Counted from the stretch's first letter, positions 26,525-36,593 are shown. The stretch: DNA of 55,795 nucleotides from Bacteroidota bacterium (GCA_029567325.1 JAKQLF010000365.1:1-55795), one strand, 5' to 3'. The notes: generated from the letters alone by a model not told the origin. Program-made: numbers and translations.

Positions 26525-29500
26525 TCACTCCTCCCCACATTCAAATAAATCACCAATCAAGTAATGCTGATCATCAGGAGTAACTGCTCTAAAATACTGC
26601 AATAAATCCAGTGTAGTTGCATATCGGTCTTTGCTTTTTGCACCGCCAAATGAATGCCAATCACACAGGAAATTACTCAAAGCTTTGTTGACATTTTTTT
26701 CGCCTATACATTCCATCCATTCATACATCGCCAAAGCCCCTTTGTTATAATAAATATGACTTTGACTTTCGACCAAGGCTAGAGGAGGATCTGTAGTTTT
26801 TAATTTTAATTTAGATTTTTTATATGCATCCTTCTGCAAATTCAGAAATTGCTGCATTTTTTGATTGGAGTATTTTGATTTGAAAACCATCATTGCAGCA
26901 TATTGGGACAAGGTTTCTAAAATCATGTTTTGCCCTTTTACATGAGCTGCCTCCAATTGCATTCCCCACCATTGATGCGCAACTTCATGTGCAGTAATAT
27001 AAAATGCCATATCCACATCTTTTTGATCTTGAATGTGCATGATAAAACCTAATGATTCTGAGAAAGGAATGATGCCCGGTAGGGATTGAGCGAAATCGTT
27101 GTACCGGGGAAACTCAGCGATGCGAAGATGTTTGTACGGATAAGGACTAAAATGTCTTCCATAATAATCCAAAGACATTTTCATCGCTTCCATCATACGA
27201 TCTAAATTGTATTCATGCCCCTTGTGATGAAAGATTTCTAGGTTAACCATATTTTGACTGCTCGGTGGTTGACTACTGTCGCGAAATACTTCATAATTGG
27301 CAGATAGGAAAGGGTAGAAGTGGATGATTTTTTGATCAGTTTGATAATGAAAATAATTTCGGTCGTTTTCATGCCAATGACCAATCAATTCGCCAGAAGT
27401 CAATGCAGTTTGAGGAGCTTCTGTGCTGATGATGACATCGAGCAAAAGTCCTTTTGAATCGCTACCACTGCGGGCAAATTGGACTGCCTGTTGTTCATTC
27501 CTATCAGCCTTTTCTATCCTTGGTCCTAAGTCAAATTTTAATCTCAAGTCTTCATCCTGGATTTCGTATTTTTTCTGATAACCAAATCCAGGTAGGGCAG
27601 TGTTGTCAATAAAAGTGCCATTATACACAACTTCCGTTTCATTACCTTTAACATCAAAACCCTTTGCTTCGAGCACTTGCTTGAAAGCCAACGTCATGGT
27701 GTCACCATAATTCAGTGGTTTATCCAAGTTATATATGATGTATTCGTAAGTTGAATACAGTGAATCTGAACTGACCTTGCGATCAAATGTTATTTCGCCC
27801 AATTGCACATTTGATTCGACTATTTTTTGGACATGGATAGCTTGAATGGGTTCTTGAAAAGTATTTGTAAGGACATATTCACCATGTATTTCATAAGATC
27901 TTTTTGAGGGGAAAAGATCAATTTCTAAATGGGTTTTTATGATTTTTGGTTGTGGAATGTATTCGAATTGTTTCAAAGTTTTTTCGTATCCAACTCTAAA
28001 TTTATTTTTTTCTGTCTTTGTCCAAAAGGTATTCAACACATTGGTATTATAAAAAATAAATCCACCGGTCATTGCGAATAATAATAGACAAATGAAGACA
28101 AATAAATGCGCTGATTTTCTTTTCCGATCTGACAGCCATTTCTTAAAACTCCAATTTGATCGCCTTTCTTTAAGTGTACTTGCCAGGAAAAGTGTCAAAA
28201 CTCCGAATAAAAGCCAGTATGCTTTGACCCAAAGGTATCCATCCAGAAAGATTCCGTAGCCATTCATGTCAGAATAATTACCCAGCGTTTTTCCACCGAA
28301 TTCAAGCAATACATGTCCTATTCCAAGATGGACATTGGCTACATTGATGACTCCAAACAATAAGACTCCGAGGATTCCCAAAAATTTGTTGTTTGTCAAA
28401 ACTTGAAAAAATATCGCTGCAAAGGTGGAAAGGGTCAGGAAAAAAATTAATTCCAAGAAAAACCCGAAAAAATAGACATTTAATTCAAATCGAAAATATC
28501 CGTGAAAGATCTGAAAAGTTATTCCAGCCAAGATGAGCGCTACTATTAACAATATATAAATAATTAACAATGCCAAAAACCTGCTGCTCAAATTTATCAT
28601 ATTGTGGATGGGTGTGGAGTCGTGAATTAAATCAAAATGCACATCTCTTTCCTTCCACATGATCTCAGAAGTATAAAATACTAAAATTATTGCAAAAAAG
28701 TAAAGGGACATTTCATGTAATTCTTCAACAATCAAATAAGTAGTTGGGTAACTATCCACATCGTAGGCCGTACCAAGACTCAAAGAATTGACATAAATGA
28801 TGATGAAACAACAAACGATGATGGCCCAAAATGAGGTGAGTTTGAGTATCGAAAGACTGTGAAACCACGCACTGAGCAATAGTTGTTTGAATTGGGCATT
28901 AGCATGGAAAACTGGCTTAGTTGCTGGTAAAAGTTTATTGTGAGAAACTGTTTCAAATTGATTTTCTTGAGGTTGTTTTCTTTTGAATGTTTTCTCAGAA
29001 CCTACCGCCATCTTGAATTTAAAGTAGCCAACAATCAAAACAAACACGCCTAGACTGAACCAAAATAGTTTATTCAAAAGCATCATTCCCGAAAATGGAA
29101 TGAGGTGATGATTGCGTTGATAAATTGTCCAATTTTCAGTGGCTTTGGTCAAAGTTGTGAGAGAGAAGGGGTCTAGCAGGGCTTGTAAATTTGGGTTTTC
29201 AATACCTTTCGTAAGCATGAAGATTACAAATATGAAAATGGCCTGAGTGTAAACAAGTATAAGGTTTTTACTATAGGCGCCCGAAATAAAAAAGATGGCC
29301 CCGCTAAATGTCAAGCTTGGCAAAACCACCCATAAAAAAGGTTGTACGTAATTAATCAATCCAAAAGGTAAATATTCATAGGGTTTTGCCCAAGGCATGA
29401 AGCCTCCCAATGCCATGCCCCATACCATTCCTGAAAATATAAAAATCAGCACCACATAAGACCCCAAAAAGTGTCCCAGCAGATAATCCTTCTTAGCAAT

Positions 29501-29779
29501 GGGATTTGCATAAATAAGGCTTTGTGTTTCGTACTGATGATCTCGCAAGATGGGAACTCCCATAACCATGGAAGCAATGATCATAAACAATAAGGTGATG
29601 GCCGCCATGGTTTTAGCAATGACCAATGGGGAGTTTTTTTTGACTAATCCCAAATCGATGCCTTGGAATACAAATTCAACTCCAAACAATGAGAATATAA
29701 ATAAAAACAGAAAGCATAAATACGTTTCAGGACGCCTTATTCTGTAAGTTATTTCAAATTTAAAAAAGTGATACCACAT
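26525..29779 (-). CDS. ABC permease fused to M1-type metallopeptidase
   Basis: A 1084-residue membrane protein. The N-terminal part (to about 570) is an ABC-2-type permease with about a dozen hydrophobic helices. The C-terminal part is an extracytoplasmic M1-like peptidase with the zinc motif HEVAHQWWG (931-939) and a downstream Glu955 (ETLSQY); the spacing is 19 residues, as in relatives of this fused family. The architecture is typical of Bacteroidota. Its ATPase is encoded just upstream (12 bp). The substrate is probably a peptide, but this is inferred. Confidence 0.9.
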   Translation of the reverse strand: MWYHFFKFEITYRIRRPETYLCFLFLFIFSLFGVEFVFQGIDLGLVKKNSPLVIAKTMAAITLLFMIIASMVMGVPILRDHQYETQSLIYANPIAKKDYLLGHFLGSYVVLIFIFSGMVWGMALGGFMPWAKPYEYLPFGLINYVQPFLWVVLPSLTFSGAIFFISGAYSKNLILVYTQAIFIFVIFMLTKGIENPNLQALLDPFSLTTLTKATENWTIYQRNHHLIPFSGMMLLNKLFWFSLGVFVLIVGYFKFKMAVGSEKTFKRKQPQENQFETVSHNKLLPATKPVFHANAQFKQLLLSAWFHSLSILKLTSFWAIIVCCFIIIYVNSLSLGTAYDVDSYPTTYLIVEELHEMSLYFFAIILVFYTSEIMWKERDVHFDLIHDSTPIHNMINLSSRFLALLIIYILLIVALILAGITFQIFHGYFRFELNVYFFGFFLELIFFLTLSTFAAIFFQVLTNNKFLGILGVLLFGVINVANVHLGIGHVLLEFGGKTLGNYSDMNGYGIFLDGYLWVKAYWLLFGVLTLFLASTLKERRSNWSFKKWLSDRKRKSAHLFVFICLLLFAMTGGFIFYNTNVLNTFWTKTEKNKFRVGYEKTLKQFEYIPQPKIIKTHLEIDLFPSKRSYEIHGEYVLTNTFQEPIQAIHVQKIVESNVQLGEITFDRKVSSDSLYSTYEYIIYNLDKPLNYGDTMTLAFKQVLEAKGFDVKGNETEVVYNGTFIDNTALPGFGYQKKYEIQDEDLRLKFDLGPRIEKADRNEQQAVQFARSGSDSKGLLLDVIISTEAPQTALTSGELIGHWHENDRNYFHYQTDQKIIHFYPFLSANYEVFRDSSQPPSSQNMVNLEIFHHKGHEYNLDRMMEAMKMSLDYYGRHFSPYPYKHLRIAEFPRYNDFAQSLPGIIPFSESLGFIMHIQDQKDVDMAFYITAHEVAHQWWGMQLEAAHVKGQNMILETLSQYAAMMVFKSKYSNQKMQQFLNLQKDAYKKSKLKLKTTDPPLALVESQSHIYYNKGALAMYEWMECIGEKNVNKALSNFLCDWHSFGGAKSKDRYATTLDLLQYFRAVTPDDQHYLIGDLFECGEE

Positions 29780-29791
29780 GTTGATCAGATT

Positions 29792-30664
29792 TTAAGCGTT
29801 GAGAATTTGGGACATATAGACATCTTCCAGGTTGGCATCAATGGCTTTGAAATCAGAGCCAGGATGTGTTTCACTAATGATGTGAATGATTTGATTTCCT
29901 TGATATAATCGTTGACTGATGACCCGATAGGCATCTTTATAGCCGTCTAATTCACTTTTCTGTATGGTCTTCTGATATAATTTTCCTTGTAAATTGTTTA
30001 TGATTTCCTGAGGCTTTCCTGCCATAACCACTTCTCCTTTATTGATTATGGCCATATTGGTGCACAATTGTTTGACGTCCTCGACGATGTGTGTGGATAG
30101 TATCACAATGGTTTGTTGGCTGACTTCACTCAAAAGGTCGTAAAAACGGTTGCGCTCTACGGGATCAAGACCAGCCGTTGGCTCATCTACAATGAGTAAC
30201 TTTGGATTATTTAAAAGTGCCTGAGCAATGCCAAATCGTTGTTTCATGCCTCCTGAAAATTCACCCAGATTTTGTTTTTTGACTTCGTAAAGATTTACCT
30301 TATGTAAGAGTGCCTGTATGATTTCTTTTCTTTCAGCCCGATTCATGATGCCTTTTAAAACTGCAAGATGGTCTAAGAGCATTTCAGAGGAGAGTTTAGG
30401 ATATACGCCAAACTGTTGGGGCAAGTAACCCAATACTTTTCTCAATTCGACCGGATTTTCCAATACATTGAGTTGTCCCAGAAAAATCGAACCCGTATCT
30501 GGCGCTTGCAAGGTTGCTAGGGTTCGCATGAGGGTTGATTTGCCTGCGCCATTGGGACCCAGAAGTCCGTACATGCCTTTTGGAATTTGCAAAGAGATGT
30601 TTTGAATGGCTTGCACACCTGTTTGATAGGTCTTAGAAAGTTTTGTGATGATCAGGTTGTCCAT
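29792..30664 (-). CDS. ABC transporter ATP-binding protein
   Basis: A 290-residue ATPase with Walker A GPNGAGKST, the signature SGGMKQRFG, Walker B LLIVDEPTAGLDP and the H-loop STHIVEDV. It precedes the permease/peptidase gene by 12 bp and must be its motor subunit. It is transcribed away from the LytS/LytTR pair, with about 196 bp of shared upstream sequence. Confidence 0.95.
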   Translation of the reverse strand: MDNLIITKLSKTYQTGVQAIQNISLQIPKGMYGLLGPNGAGKSTLMRTLATLQAPDTGSIFLGQLNVLENPVELRKVLGYLPQQFGVYPKLSSEMLLDHLAVLKGIMNRAERKEIIQALLHKVNLYEVKKQNLGEFSGGMKQRFGIAQALLNNPKLLIVDEPTAGLDPVERNRFYDLLSEVSQQTIVILSTHIVEDVKQLCTNMAIINKGEVVMAGKPQEIINNLQGKLYQKTIQKSELDGYKDAYRVISQRLYQGNQIIHIISETHPGSDFKAIDANLEDVYMSQILNA

Positions 30665-30860
30665 GACTTTTTTTTTGCAATGCTAGGTTGATTTGAAAGC
30701 AAAGAAAAACAGTAGGGATGGAAGGCGTCAGAACAGCTTTGGAAGAAGTGTTTGTGTGGATGAATGACTTTTACATTTCATTTGTGGTTATTCGTAACCA
30801 ATAAGCCGACTTCTATCCCTATTATTAAATTAGGATTTGGATTTTGGATAATTTTGTGGA

Positions 30861-31655
30861 ATGAATAAGATAAAAAGCCTTTTTACCAGGAAAAAAATTC
30901 AAAAGTTACTGCCTTACTTTTTCATTATAACGGCAGTTTTGATCATCATTTTCAATGACGTTTTCGGCGACGAGGATGCTTTTATTGAATTTAGTTTTAT
31001 TTTCTTTTTATTAATGTCCATTTGGCTGATTTGGTGGTTGATAGACCAAATCAAATACATTTTGAGGCTAAAAAAGGAGAAAAAACAGATAGAATTGATG
31101 CACCTCAAAAGTCAGGTCAATCCTCACTTTTTCTTCAATACGCTGAATAATTTGTATGGCTTGGTTGGTCAAGATACCGAGAAAGCGCAGCAATTGATCT
31201 TGAAGTTGTCAGACATGATGCGTTACAGTATTTATGAGGGGCAAAAAGATTGGGTGACACTCAGCGAAGAAATTACCTATCTTGAAAATTATATGGAGTT
31301 GCATCGCATGCGCTATCACAAAGAGATAAACATTCGTTTCGATATTTCTGCAGAAGATCAAAGTATAAAAATCATGCCTTTGTTATTCATCATTCTGGTA
31401 GAAAATGCATTCAAACATGGAGTTGAAAAATTGAGAAAAGATGCCTTTGTTCACATCCGATTGCAAGCCAATAAAGAGTTGGTTGATTTTGAAATTGAAA
31501 ATAATTTTGATGTAGATGATGTCACAGGGGAAGCAGGTATTGGTTTGAAAAATCTAGAAAAAAGACTGGAATTAGTTTATCCGAATAAATATGAATTAGA
31601 AAAATTTTCAAACAATGGTGATATTTACAAGATCCGATTAAAATTGAAGATTTAA
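30861..31655 (+). CDS. LytS-type sensor histidine kinase
   Basis: A 264-residue kinase with two helices (about 17-32 and 44-64) and the His_kinase (PF06580) domain: SQVNPHFFFNTLNNL carries the phosphoaccepting His89, and the ATP-binding C-terminal part has LVENAFKHGVEK and GIGLKNLEKRL. No extracellular sensor domain is present, so it may sense membrane state. It lies 2 bp before the LytTR regulator gene. Confidence 0.92.
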   Translation: MNKIKSLFTRKKIQKLLPYFFIITAVLIIIFNDVFGDEDAFIEFSFIFFLLMSIWLIWWLIDQIKYILRLKKEKKQIELMHLKSQVNPHFFFNTLNNLYGLVGQDTEKAQQLILKLSDMMRYSIYEGQKDWVTLSEEITYLENYMELHRMRYHKEINIRFDISAEDQSIKIMPLLFIILVENAFKHGVEKLRKDAFVHIRLQANKELVDFEIENNFDVDDVTGEAGIGLKNLEKRLELVYPNKYELEKFSNNGDIYKIRLKLKI

Positions 31656-31657
31656 GT

Positions 31658-32359
31658 ATGAGGTATATCATTGTAGATGACGAATCTATTGCACATGACA
31701 TCATCAAAAAGTATGGTGGTATGTTACCCAATATGCAGTTGGTGGCTGATTGTTATGATGCCTTTGAAGCCATTGAATTGCTCAGTAAACAATCCGTTGA
31801 TTTGATATTTCTGGATTTGAATATGCCTAAATTACAAGGTTTTGATTTTTTAAAAACTTTGCCATTTCAACCCAAAGTCATCGTCACTACCGCCTATAAA
31901 GAGTTTGCACTTGAAAGTTATGAGTTGAATGTGGTTGATTATTTGCTGAAACCATTTTCATTTGAGCGCTTTCTCAAGGCCATCAACAAAGTATCGATGG
32001 ATCAAAATCAAACGGTGGGCATTGCCAATAAATCATTAGAAAAGGAAATCCCAGATCGAATTTTTATTCAATCCAATAGCAAACACATCCAAGTGATTTT
32101 AAATGATTTATTATTCATTGAGGCAGCAGGAAATTACATTAAAATAGTCCTCAAAAACGAAGTCATTTCCATGCGAGGTAAAATATCTTCCATTTTGGAA
32201 TTATTACCATCAGAAGGTTTTGTTCAAGTTCATCGCTCTTTTGTTGTGGCACAAAAACACATCAAAAGTATTGAAGGAAATCAATTGATGATTGACAAAC
32301 ATACCATTCCTATCGGTAAGCTTTACAAATTGTCTTTGGAGACAATCCTCAAGAAATGA
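31658..32359 (+). CDS. LytTR-family response regulator
   Basis: A 233-residue regulator: receiver domain with the Asp-Asp pair at 7-8 and the phosphoacceptor Asp53 (FLDLNMP), followed by a LytTR DNA-binding domain (about 135-230, with FIEAAGNYIKI and FVQVHRSFVV). It forms a two-component pair with the kinase 2 bp upstream. It may control the divergent ABC exporter/peptidase pair; that is inferred from position. Confidence 0.93.
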   Translation: MRYIIVDDESIAHDIIKKYGGMLPNMQLVADCYDAFEAIELLSKQSVDLIFLDLNMPKLQGFDFLKTLPFQPKVIVTTAYKEFALESYELNVVDYLLKPFSFERFLKAINKVSMDQNQTVGIANKSLEKEIPDRIFIQSNSKHIQVILNDLLFIEAAGNYIKIVLKNEVISMRGKISSILELLPSEGFVQVHRSFVVAQKHIKSIEGNQLMIDKHTIPIGKLYKLSLETILKK

Positions 32360-32485
32360 TGGTTTTTGAAACAATTGTCAAGGAATAATTAAATACTGCT
32401 CTAGATAAGAAATGAGGGTCGAGAGACTAAAACTCAAACGCTTCCTCCTGGAATCAATCTTTCTTTCTTTAAAACAAAAATGTGT

Positions 32486-32582
32486 CCAATTCAACCCAAT
32501 TCAGGGTTGTAAGAAATTGTGGATTTGATTCCCCGAGCTTCGCACGGGGCTAATCAAATTGAACCCTTTCTGGGTTCTAACC
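32486..32582 (-). repeat. REP-like multi-hairpin element, copy 1
   Basis: Read on the minus strand it has GAACCCAGAAAGGGTTC, then CCCCGTGCGAAGCTCGGGG, then CAACCCTGAATTGGGTTG. The same order and spacing recur at 38643-38733 on the plus strand, with compensating differences in the stems. Similarity extends about 30 nt further upstream (AATTTAGGxGAAA). No RAYT transposase is in the window. Confidence 0.85.
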
Positions 32583-32680
32583 AATTCACAACTTTCTCCT
32601 AAATTTGAATTCAAATTCCAGACTTTCTTAAGAAAACTCATTCGGATAAATTCCCTTAAGTATGTATAATTAAAATTTAC

Positions 32681-32725
32681 TTTCGTCTCTCGTCTCTCGT
32701 CTTTCGTCTTCTCTCTTCCTATCTC
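32681..32725. repeat. CGTCTCT heptad tract
   Basis: Heptads CGTCTCT, CGTCTCT, CGTCTTT and CGTCTTC run in tandem, followed by TCTCT words. The tract ends about 15 nt from the stop codon of the minus-strand glycosidase-like gene. It is a further example of the locus-specific word tracts. Confidence 0.75.
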
Positions 32726-32738
32726 TTGTGACAAATCC

Positions 32739-34880
32739 TTATTCCTTCTTAGCCATCTCCAAATCCATCGCCACTTCATCCCTAAACAGTGACCAGTGGA
32801 AGCGCATTTTTTCTATTTCTTCTTGGGTAATGTTTTTTTGTTCGCTGAAATGTACCAAAGGCATTTCTTTGTATAGAGGGCTTGAAATTTTGACTACCTC
32901 ATCCCAATAAGCTAAAGACTGCTCTAAATGTTTTACGGCTTCAGCTTTTGCAGATTTTTCCTTATTTTGCCTGTAAGTTTGTAGTGCCACACCTCCTCTG
33001 GTTTTCTCAGCAAAGTACAAACCTAAGTTCGCCCAAATTTTTACATCTGCCACTTCAAATTTTAGTGTTGCATTTTTGGAAACATCAATGCCTTCGACCA
33101 AAGACAATGCGAGCTTAGCGCTTTTCTCCAAATCTTCTGCCATTTCTAATGGGGTTATTTTCTCATCGATGATAGGCTTATTATTTATTTGGAATTCTAC
33201 ATAATCTTTGATGGACAAGTAATTGGTATCCAGTACTGCTTGATTGATTTGACGATCTACTGAAATGTATTCTACACTGGTGGAAACTGGATTTCTGGCC
33301 AAAAATCCTTCACTATAAAGCGTGAAATCCCATGTAAAATCATACGTAGAACCCAACTTCAATGGTGTCTGCCCAGCTGCGGCATAAGCTGCGAGTAAGT
33401 TTTTACCAGCAGGACCAAACCTTTGGACAAAGGCATTTGAAAATACTTCGTCTTTGGTTTTGCTATTGTATAAAAGTCGGCCCCAAATTTTATAAAATAG
33501 CCATTGTCTTTCAAAAGCATAAGTCCATGAAACGCCAGTTTTATCTTTTGTGAAATAGTCCAAGGCCGGGATATAAGTCTCTGAACCAATAAAATAACCC
33601 CCGGCATATGCTTGATTGTTTTCATTGATGTGAGCCCTTACAAAATCTGGTACCCCCCAACGAAGACAGAAAAAGTCTTCATTTCGAGCGGTCCAGGTCA
33701 CTTTGTAAGATTCTGGAACAGGTTTGAAAAACGTATCAAACAACTTACCTCCATGTACTTTGTATAGTTTTGGCGTAGAGTGTGCGTGTGACCAATTGTA
33801 TTTCATATCAGCCCTGATGGGTTGAATGATGAAATCATAGTTGGCTTCCTTTTCAATATTTGCACGTGTAATTTTCTCAGCCTCGATGCTCGTACTTCCA
33901 CCAGATTCCTTATTTGCCGAAAGCGGAATTCTGTGGATCAACTTACACTTGCGACCCGAAAGGCGCATGCCATCAATGATGGTGGCTGTCAACCAATCTT
34001 CTCTTTGCGCAGGCGTCATGCCGCCCATTACTTCACCATGCGTAATGCCCATACCGTCGAGGGTAGGGTATTCTTGCAACATTTGAGCGATGCATTCTCT
34101 GGTATATTTTATCACTAAGGCTGAAGTATCCGCAATTGAATGGCTGATGTGATTGTGGTCCAGATTATCCATGGCCACATTATGTGCAAGAGAAAATTCT
34201 TTGCTTACAAAAATATTGAAAGGCATGATGTAAGTGTCAATACCGCGCTCTTCTGCCATTGCGAAAATACCTTTATAAAGTGCTTGCCATTCGGCCAATT
34301 CGCTGTCTGAAAATGGGCTTGCTTCGGGATAGTTTTTTGGTTTGATCATGAAGGTGTATGGATGTAAATTCCACAATGTCAACGCATTGAATCTATTTTC
34401 AACCATCATGTCCATGAATTTTTCCCAATACTTTAAGTCTTTACAGATCTCGTAATGTTGGTCTAGAGAATAAGAGTGCCGATAGGTATCCCAAGGTAAA
34501 TCAAATTTGATGGCTCTGAAGTCATAGGTTGCATCTTCCCCGTGGTTCTGGATTTCAGAGGGTGATTTGCCATTGGTCATGTCCTCTATGAGATCGAGTG
34601 CACCATAGATCAAACCATTTCCACCGCCCCCTTTGATGGTGATTTGTTTGCCATTTACTTCCAATTGATAAGCTTCTGGCTTTAAGGCTAAACTATCTTT
34701 TATCAAAGCGATTTGGCAATCACCGAATGATTTGTGCAATGACAAAGCTTGCTCCAAGCGTTTGGCCGCATATGCTTCCTGTAAAGAATTAGCATTATAG
34801 GTGATTTTTTTTTGAGAATCGCAGGCTCCAAAAAGCAAGGACATGCTTAAAAGGCAATAGAAATGGATCAACTTTGACAT
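32739..34880 (-). CDS. Glycoside-hydrolase-like lipoprotein (GH20/GH67-related layout)
   Basis: A 713-residue lipoprotein with lipobox SLLFGAC (Cys20). The N-terminal part (about 25-125) resembles the small alpha/beta domain that precedes GH20 and GH67 barrels, with KQITIKGGGGNGLIYGALDLIED. A long barrel follows (DFRAIKFDLPWDTYRHS, RFNALTLWNLHPYTF), and the C-terminus is helical. Function as a uronic-acid or hexosamine glycosidase is plausible but unproven; no clear catalytic pair could be assigned. It stands alone between intergenic repeats. Confidence 0.75.
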   Translation of the reverse strand: MSKLIHFYCLLSMSLLFGACDSQKKITYNANSLQEAYAAKRLEQALSLHKSFGDCQIALIKDSLALKPEAYQLEVNGKQITIKGGGGNGLIYGALDLIEDMTNGKSPSEIQNHGEDATYDFRAIKFDLPWDTYRHSYSLDQHYEICKDLKYWEKFMDMMVENRFNALTLWNLHPYTFMIKPKNYPEASPFSDSELAEWQALYKGIFAMAEERGIDTYIMPFNIFVSKEFSLAHNVAMDNLDHNHISHSIADTSALVIKYTRECIAQMLQEYPTLDGMGITHGEVMGGMTPAQREDWLTATIIDGMRLSGRKCKLIHRIPLSANKESGGSTSIEAEKITRANIEKEANYDFIIQPIRADMKYNWSHAHSTPKLYKVHGGKLFDTFFKPVPESYKVTWTARNEDFFCLRWGVPDFVRAHINENNQAYAGGYFIGSETYIPALDYFTKDKTGVSWTYAFERQWLFYKIWGRLLYNSKTKDEVFSNAFVQRFGPAGKNLLAAYAAAGQTPLKLGSTYDFTWDFTLYSEGFLARNPVSTSVEYISVDRQINQAVLDTNYLSIKDYVEFQINNKPIIDEKITPLEMAEDLEKSAKLALSLVEGIDVSKNATLKFEVADVKIWANLGLYFAEKTRGGVALQTYRQNKEKSAKAEAVKHLEQSLAYWDEVVKISSPLYKEMPLVHFSEQKNITQEEIEKMRFHWSLFRDEVAMDLEMAKKE

Positions 34881-35209
34881 GGATAACGGTTTGAAGTATA
34901 AAACTACAAAAATTGGTGAAGTTTGCTTGCAAAGACAATTTTCATTCTTTCCATTTTTGTGCTGATGGTTTGTGATCAGGATACATGGACGCTTTTAGGT
35001 TTATAATTCACAAAATAAGCTCCTTTAATGTGTGAATGCCTTGTAAAGATATATTGTTCAATTATAATAATATACATATACGGTGAAATGTTATATGAAA
35101 TTTTAATAACATTATGTTTACGGAAAGAATACAAAAACAAAACTTTCTGATTGCTTTAGTTTAAGCATTGCATGGTATCCTTACATCATTAAAAATTCAA
35201 CCAAAATAA

Positions 35210-35272
35210 ATGAAAATCAAGCTTTTATTGCTCATTCTCGTATTGATCATTATGAATGTGTTGATGAGGTAA
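35210..35272 (+). CDS. Possible 20-residue hydrophobic micro-protein
   Basis: The frame reads MKIKLLLLILVLIIMNVLMR and stops. It has an AT-rich upstream region (AAAATAAATG), a basic N-terminus and one hydrophobic helix, like a signal-anchor peptide. A terminator-like hairpin lies about 125 bp downstream on the same strand. It could be a chance frame or the remnant of a gene's signal peptide. Confidence 0.25.
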   Translation: MKIKLLLLILVLIIMNVLMR

Positions 35273-35397
35273 AACAAACATTGGTATGAAAATATGCAAC
35301 CATGTAAAATTTGGTAGTGTTGGTGAGAGTTAGAAATCAAGATCTACACGGATAGGTGTGGGAAAAAATATTCTTTGTTTCATTATTAGGTTATGTG

Positions 35398-35423
35398 GGG
35401 CTGGTCTTTATGAAGGCCGGCCC
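35398..35423 (+). terminator. Hairpin with 11-bp stem and T-rich 3' side
   Basis: GGGCTGGTCTT pairs with AAGGCCGGCCC around a TATG loop, giving eleven pairs including two G-U pairs, followed by TTATTT on the plus strand. On the minus strand the sequence after the stem is not T-rich. This suggests transcription ends here from the left, although no proven gene lies on that side. Confidence 0.5.
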
Positions 35424-35469
35424 TTATTTGGAATTTATAGATGATTATGTAAGTCAATGGTAAAATTTA

Positions 35470-36360
35470 TCACATACTTACCTTCACTGGTTTTGAATAA
35501 ACCCCACCAATTTCGATTTGGGGCACAGACCTACCAAAAGGTGAGTCGCTTGATTGAGGTATGAGATTGGCAGAACCTTCAACTGTATTAGTCATAATAC
35601 TTCTGACTGTTTCCATTAAATTGTCAGGATGATATTTAGGATCGTAAAAAATGTTATTAATTGGTTCTCCATAGTCTTTAAATTCAGCAAAAATGAACTT
35701 TGAATGACCATAATATTTATCAAGTGAATCCAAAATCATCGGAAGTTTATTTTTTAATTTCAAATTTCCAGTGTTAAAGGTGATGACCGCCAATATGCTA
35801 TCCTTTGATTTTACTAAATCTTCATTAATTAATAAATTATGATAAAAGGGTACGCCAAATATTGATTTTGGATAAACTTTTTTGAGAGAATCAACATTGG
35901 GCAATTCCGAAAATGGCAGATCTACGCATTTTATAGGCAACATTAGGGGATATTTAATGCAATGAAGCCCCATCGAGGATCTAAAGTCAATGAAATTTAT
36001 TCTTTTTCTACCATTTTCGAGTGTGGTAAATCTATAGGTGATAGACGCAATGTAATTATTCTCCTTATCAATATACATGTATCCTTCTCTGTCAGCTTTA
36101 AAAGGATTTTTACCAAGTTTACCCTCTCTGTCAGAATTGAAAGGAACTCTTTTAGCGTCACATTTTTTTATGACATAAACATAATTAATAATAGTTTGAG
36201 TAAGTTGCTCAGCCTCCACTGGTCGCTTCTTTGAAAATTGGCTGATTATTTTTTTAGTCTTAAGTTTTTCAATATCCTCGATCAAAGTTTCTTCAGTATA
36301 GTCAGAATTGCAAGACCCTAGAGAGATCAATAATAGAAAAGATAGGCATAGAGATTTCAT
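35470..36360 (-). CDS. Lipoprotein of unknown function
   Basis: A 296-residue predicted lipoprotein (LLLISLGSC, Cys17). A short internal repeat is visible near 75-95, where FNSDREGKLGK is followed by FKADREGYMYI. The rest has no motif that I recognise. It stands alone on the minus strand, upstream-divergent from the PhoB/PhoR-like pair. Confidence 0.72.
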   Translation of the reverse strand: MKSLCLSFLLLISLGSCNSDYTEETLIEDIEKLKTKKIISQFSKKRPVEAEQLTQTIINYVYVIKKCDAKRVPFNSDREGKLGKNPFKADREGYMYIDKENNYIASITYRFTTLENGRKRINFIDFRSSMGLHCIKYPLMLPIKCVDLPFSELPNVDSLKKVYPKSIFGVPFYHNLLINEDLVKSKDSILAVITFNTGNLKLKNKLPMILDSLDKYYGHSKFIFAEFKDYGEPINNIFYDPKYHPDNLMETVRSIMTNTVEGSANLIPQSSDSPFGRSVPQIEIGGVYSKPVKVSM

Positions 36361-36585
36361 AAAATGTGGCTTTAAATTTTAATATTCAAATATAATTAAA
36401 AAAGATATTTAGTTTGCCTTTGTTGCAAAATCCTTTATTAATGGTCATACAATGAGTTATAACAGCTTTTAGAATCACTTTCTTTTCAGAATAATTCTTG
36501 AAAATTAACTCAAACACACTTCATATAGAAAATTAATTAATAATTAGTTAATTTTGAAACTGAAGGCTTAATACATTATTAAACA

Positions 36586-36593
36586 TAGTTTTG
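36586..36593 (+). promoter_or_regulatory. Possible -7 promoter box for the PhoB/PhoR-like pair
   Basis: TAGTTTTG matches TAnnTTTG and lies 27 bp before the response-regulator ATG. A second match (TAATTTTG, 36549-36556) lies a little upstream. No good -33 TTG is seen for either. Confidence 0.35.

Larger units (their letters stand above)
32360..32738. other. Intergenic region with REP-like element and CGTCTCT tract
   Basis: The 379-bp gap between convergent genes holds no supported gene. It contains a REP-like multi-hairpin element on the minus strand (32486-32582) and a CGTCTCT heptad tract (32681-32725) near the next gene's stop codon. Confidence 0.7.
34881..35469. other. Long intergenic region with micro-ORF and terminator-like hairpin
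   Basis: This 589-bp AT-rich gap holds no long ORF. A 20-codon hydrophobic reading frame (35210-35272) and a strong plus-strand hairpin (35398-35423) are the only visible structures. It could encode a short transcript, but nothing confirms this. Confidence 0.5.

Noticed and set aside
30848-30855. TAATTTTG as promoter for the LytS gene
   Set aside because: It lies only 5 bp before the start codon, so a transcript would begin inside the gene.
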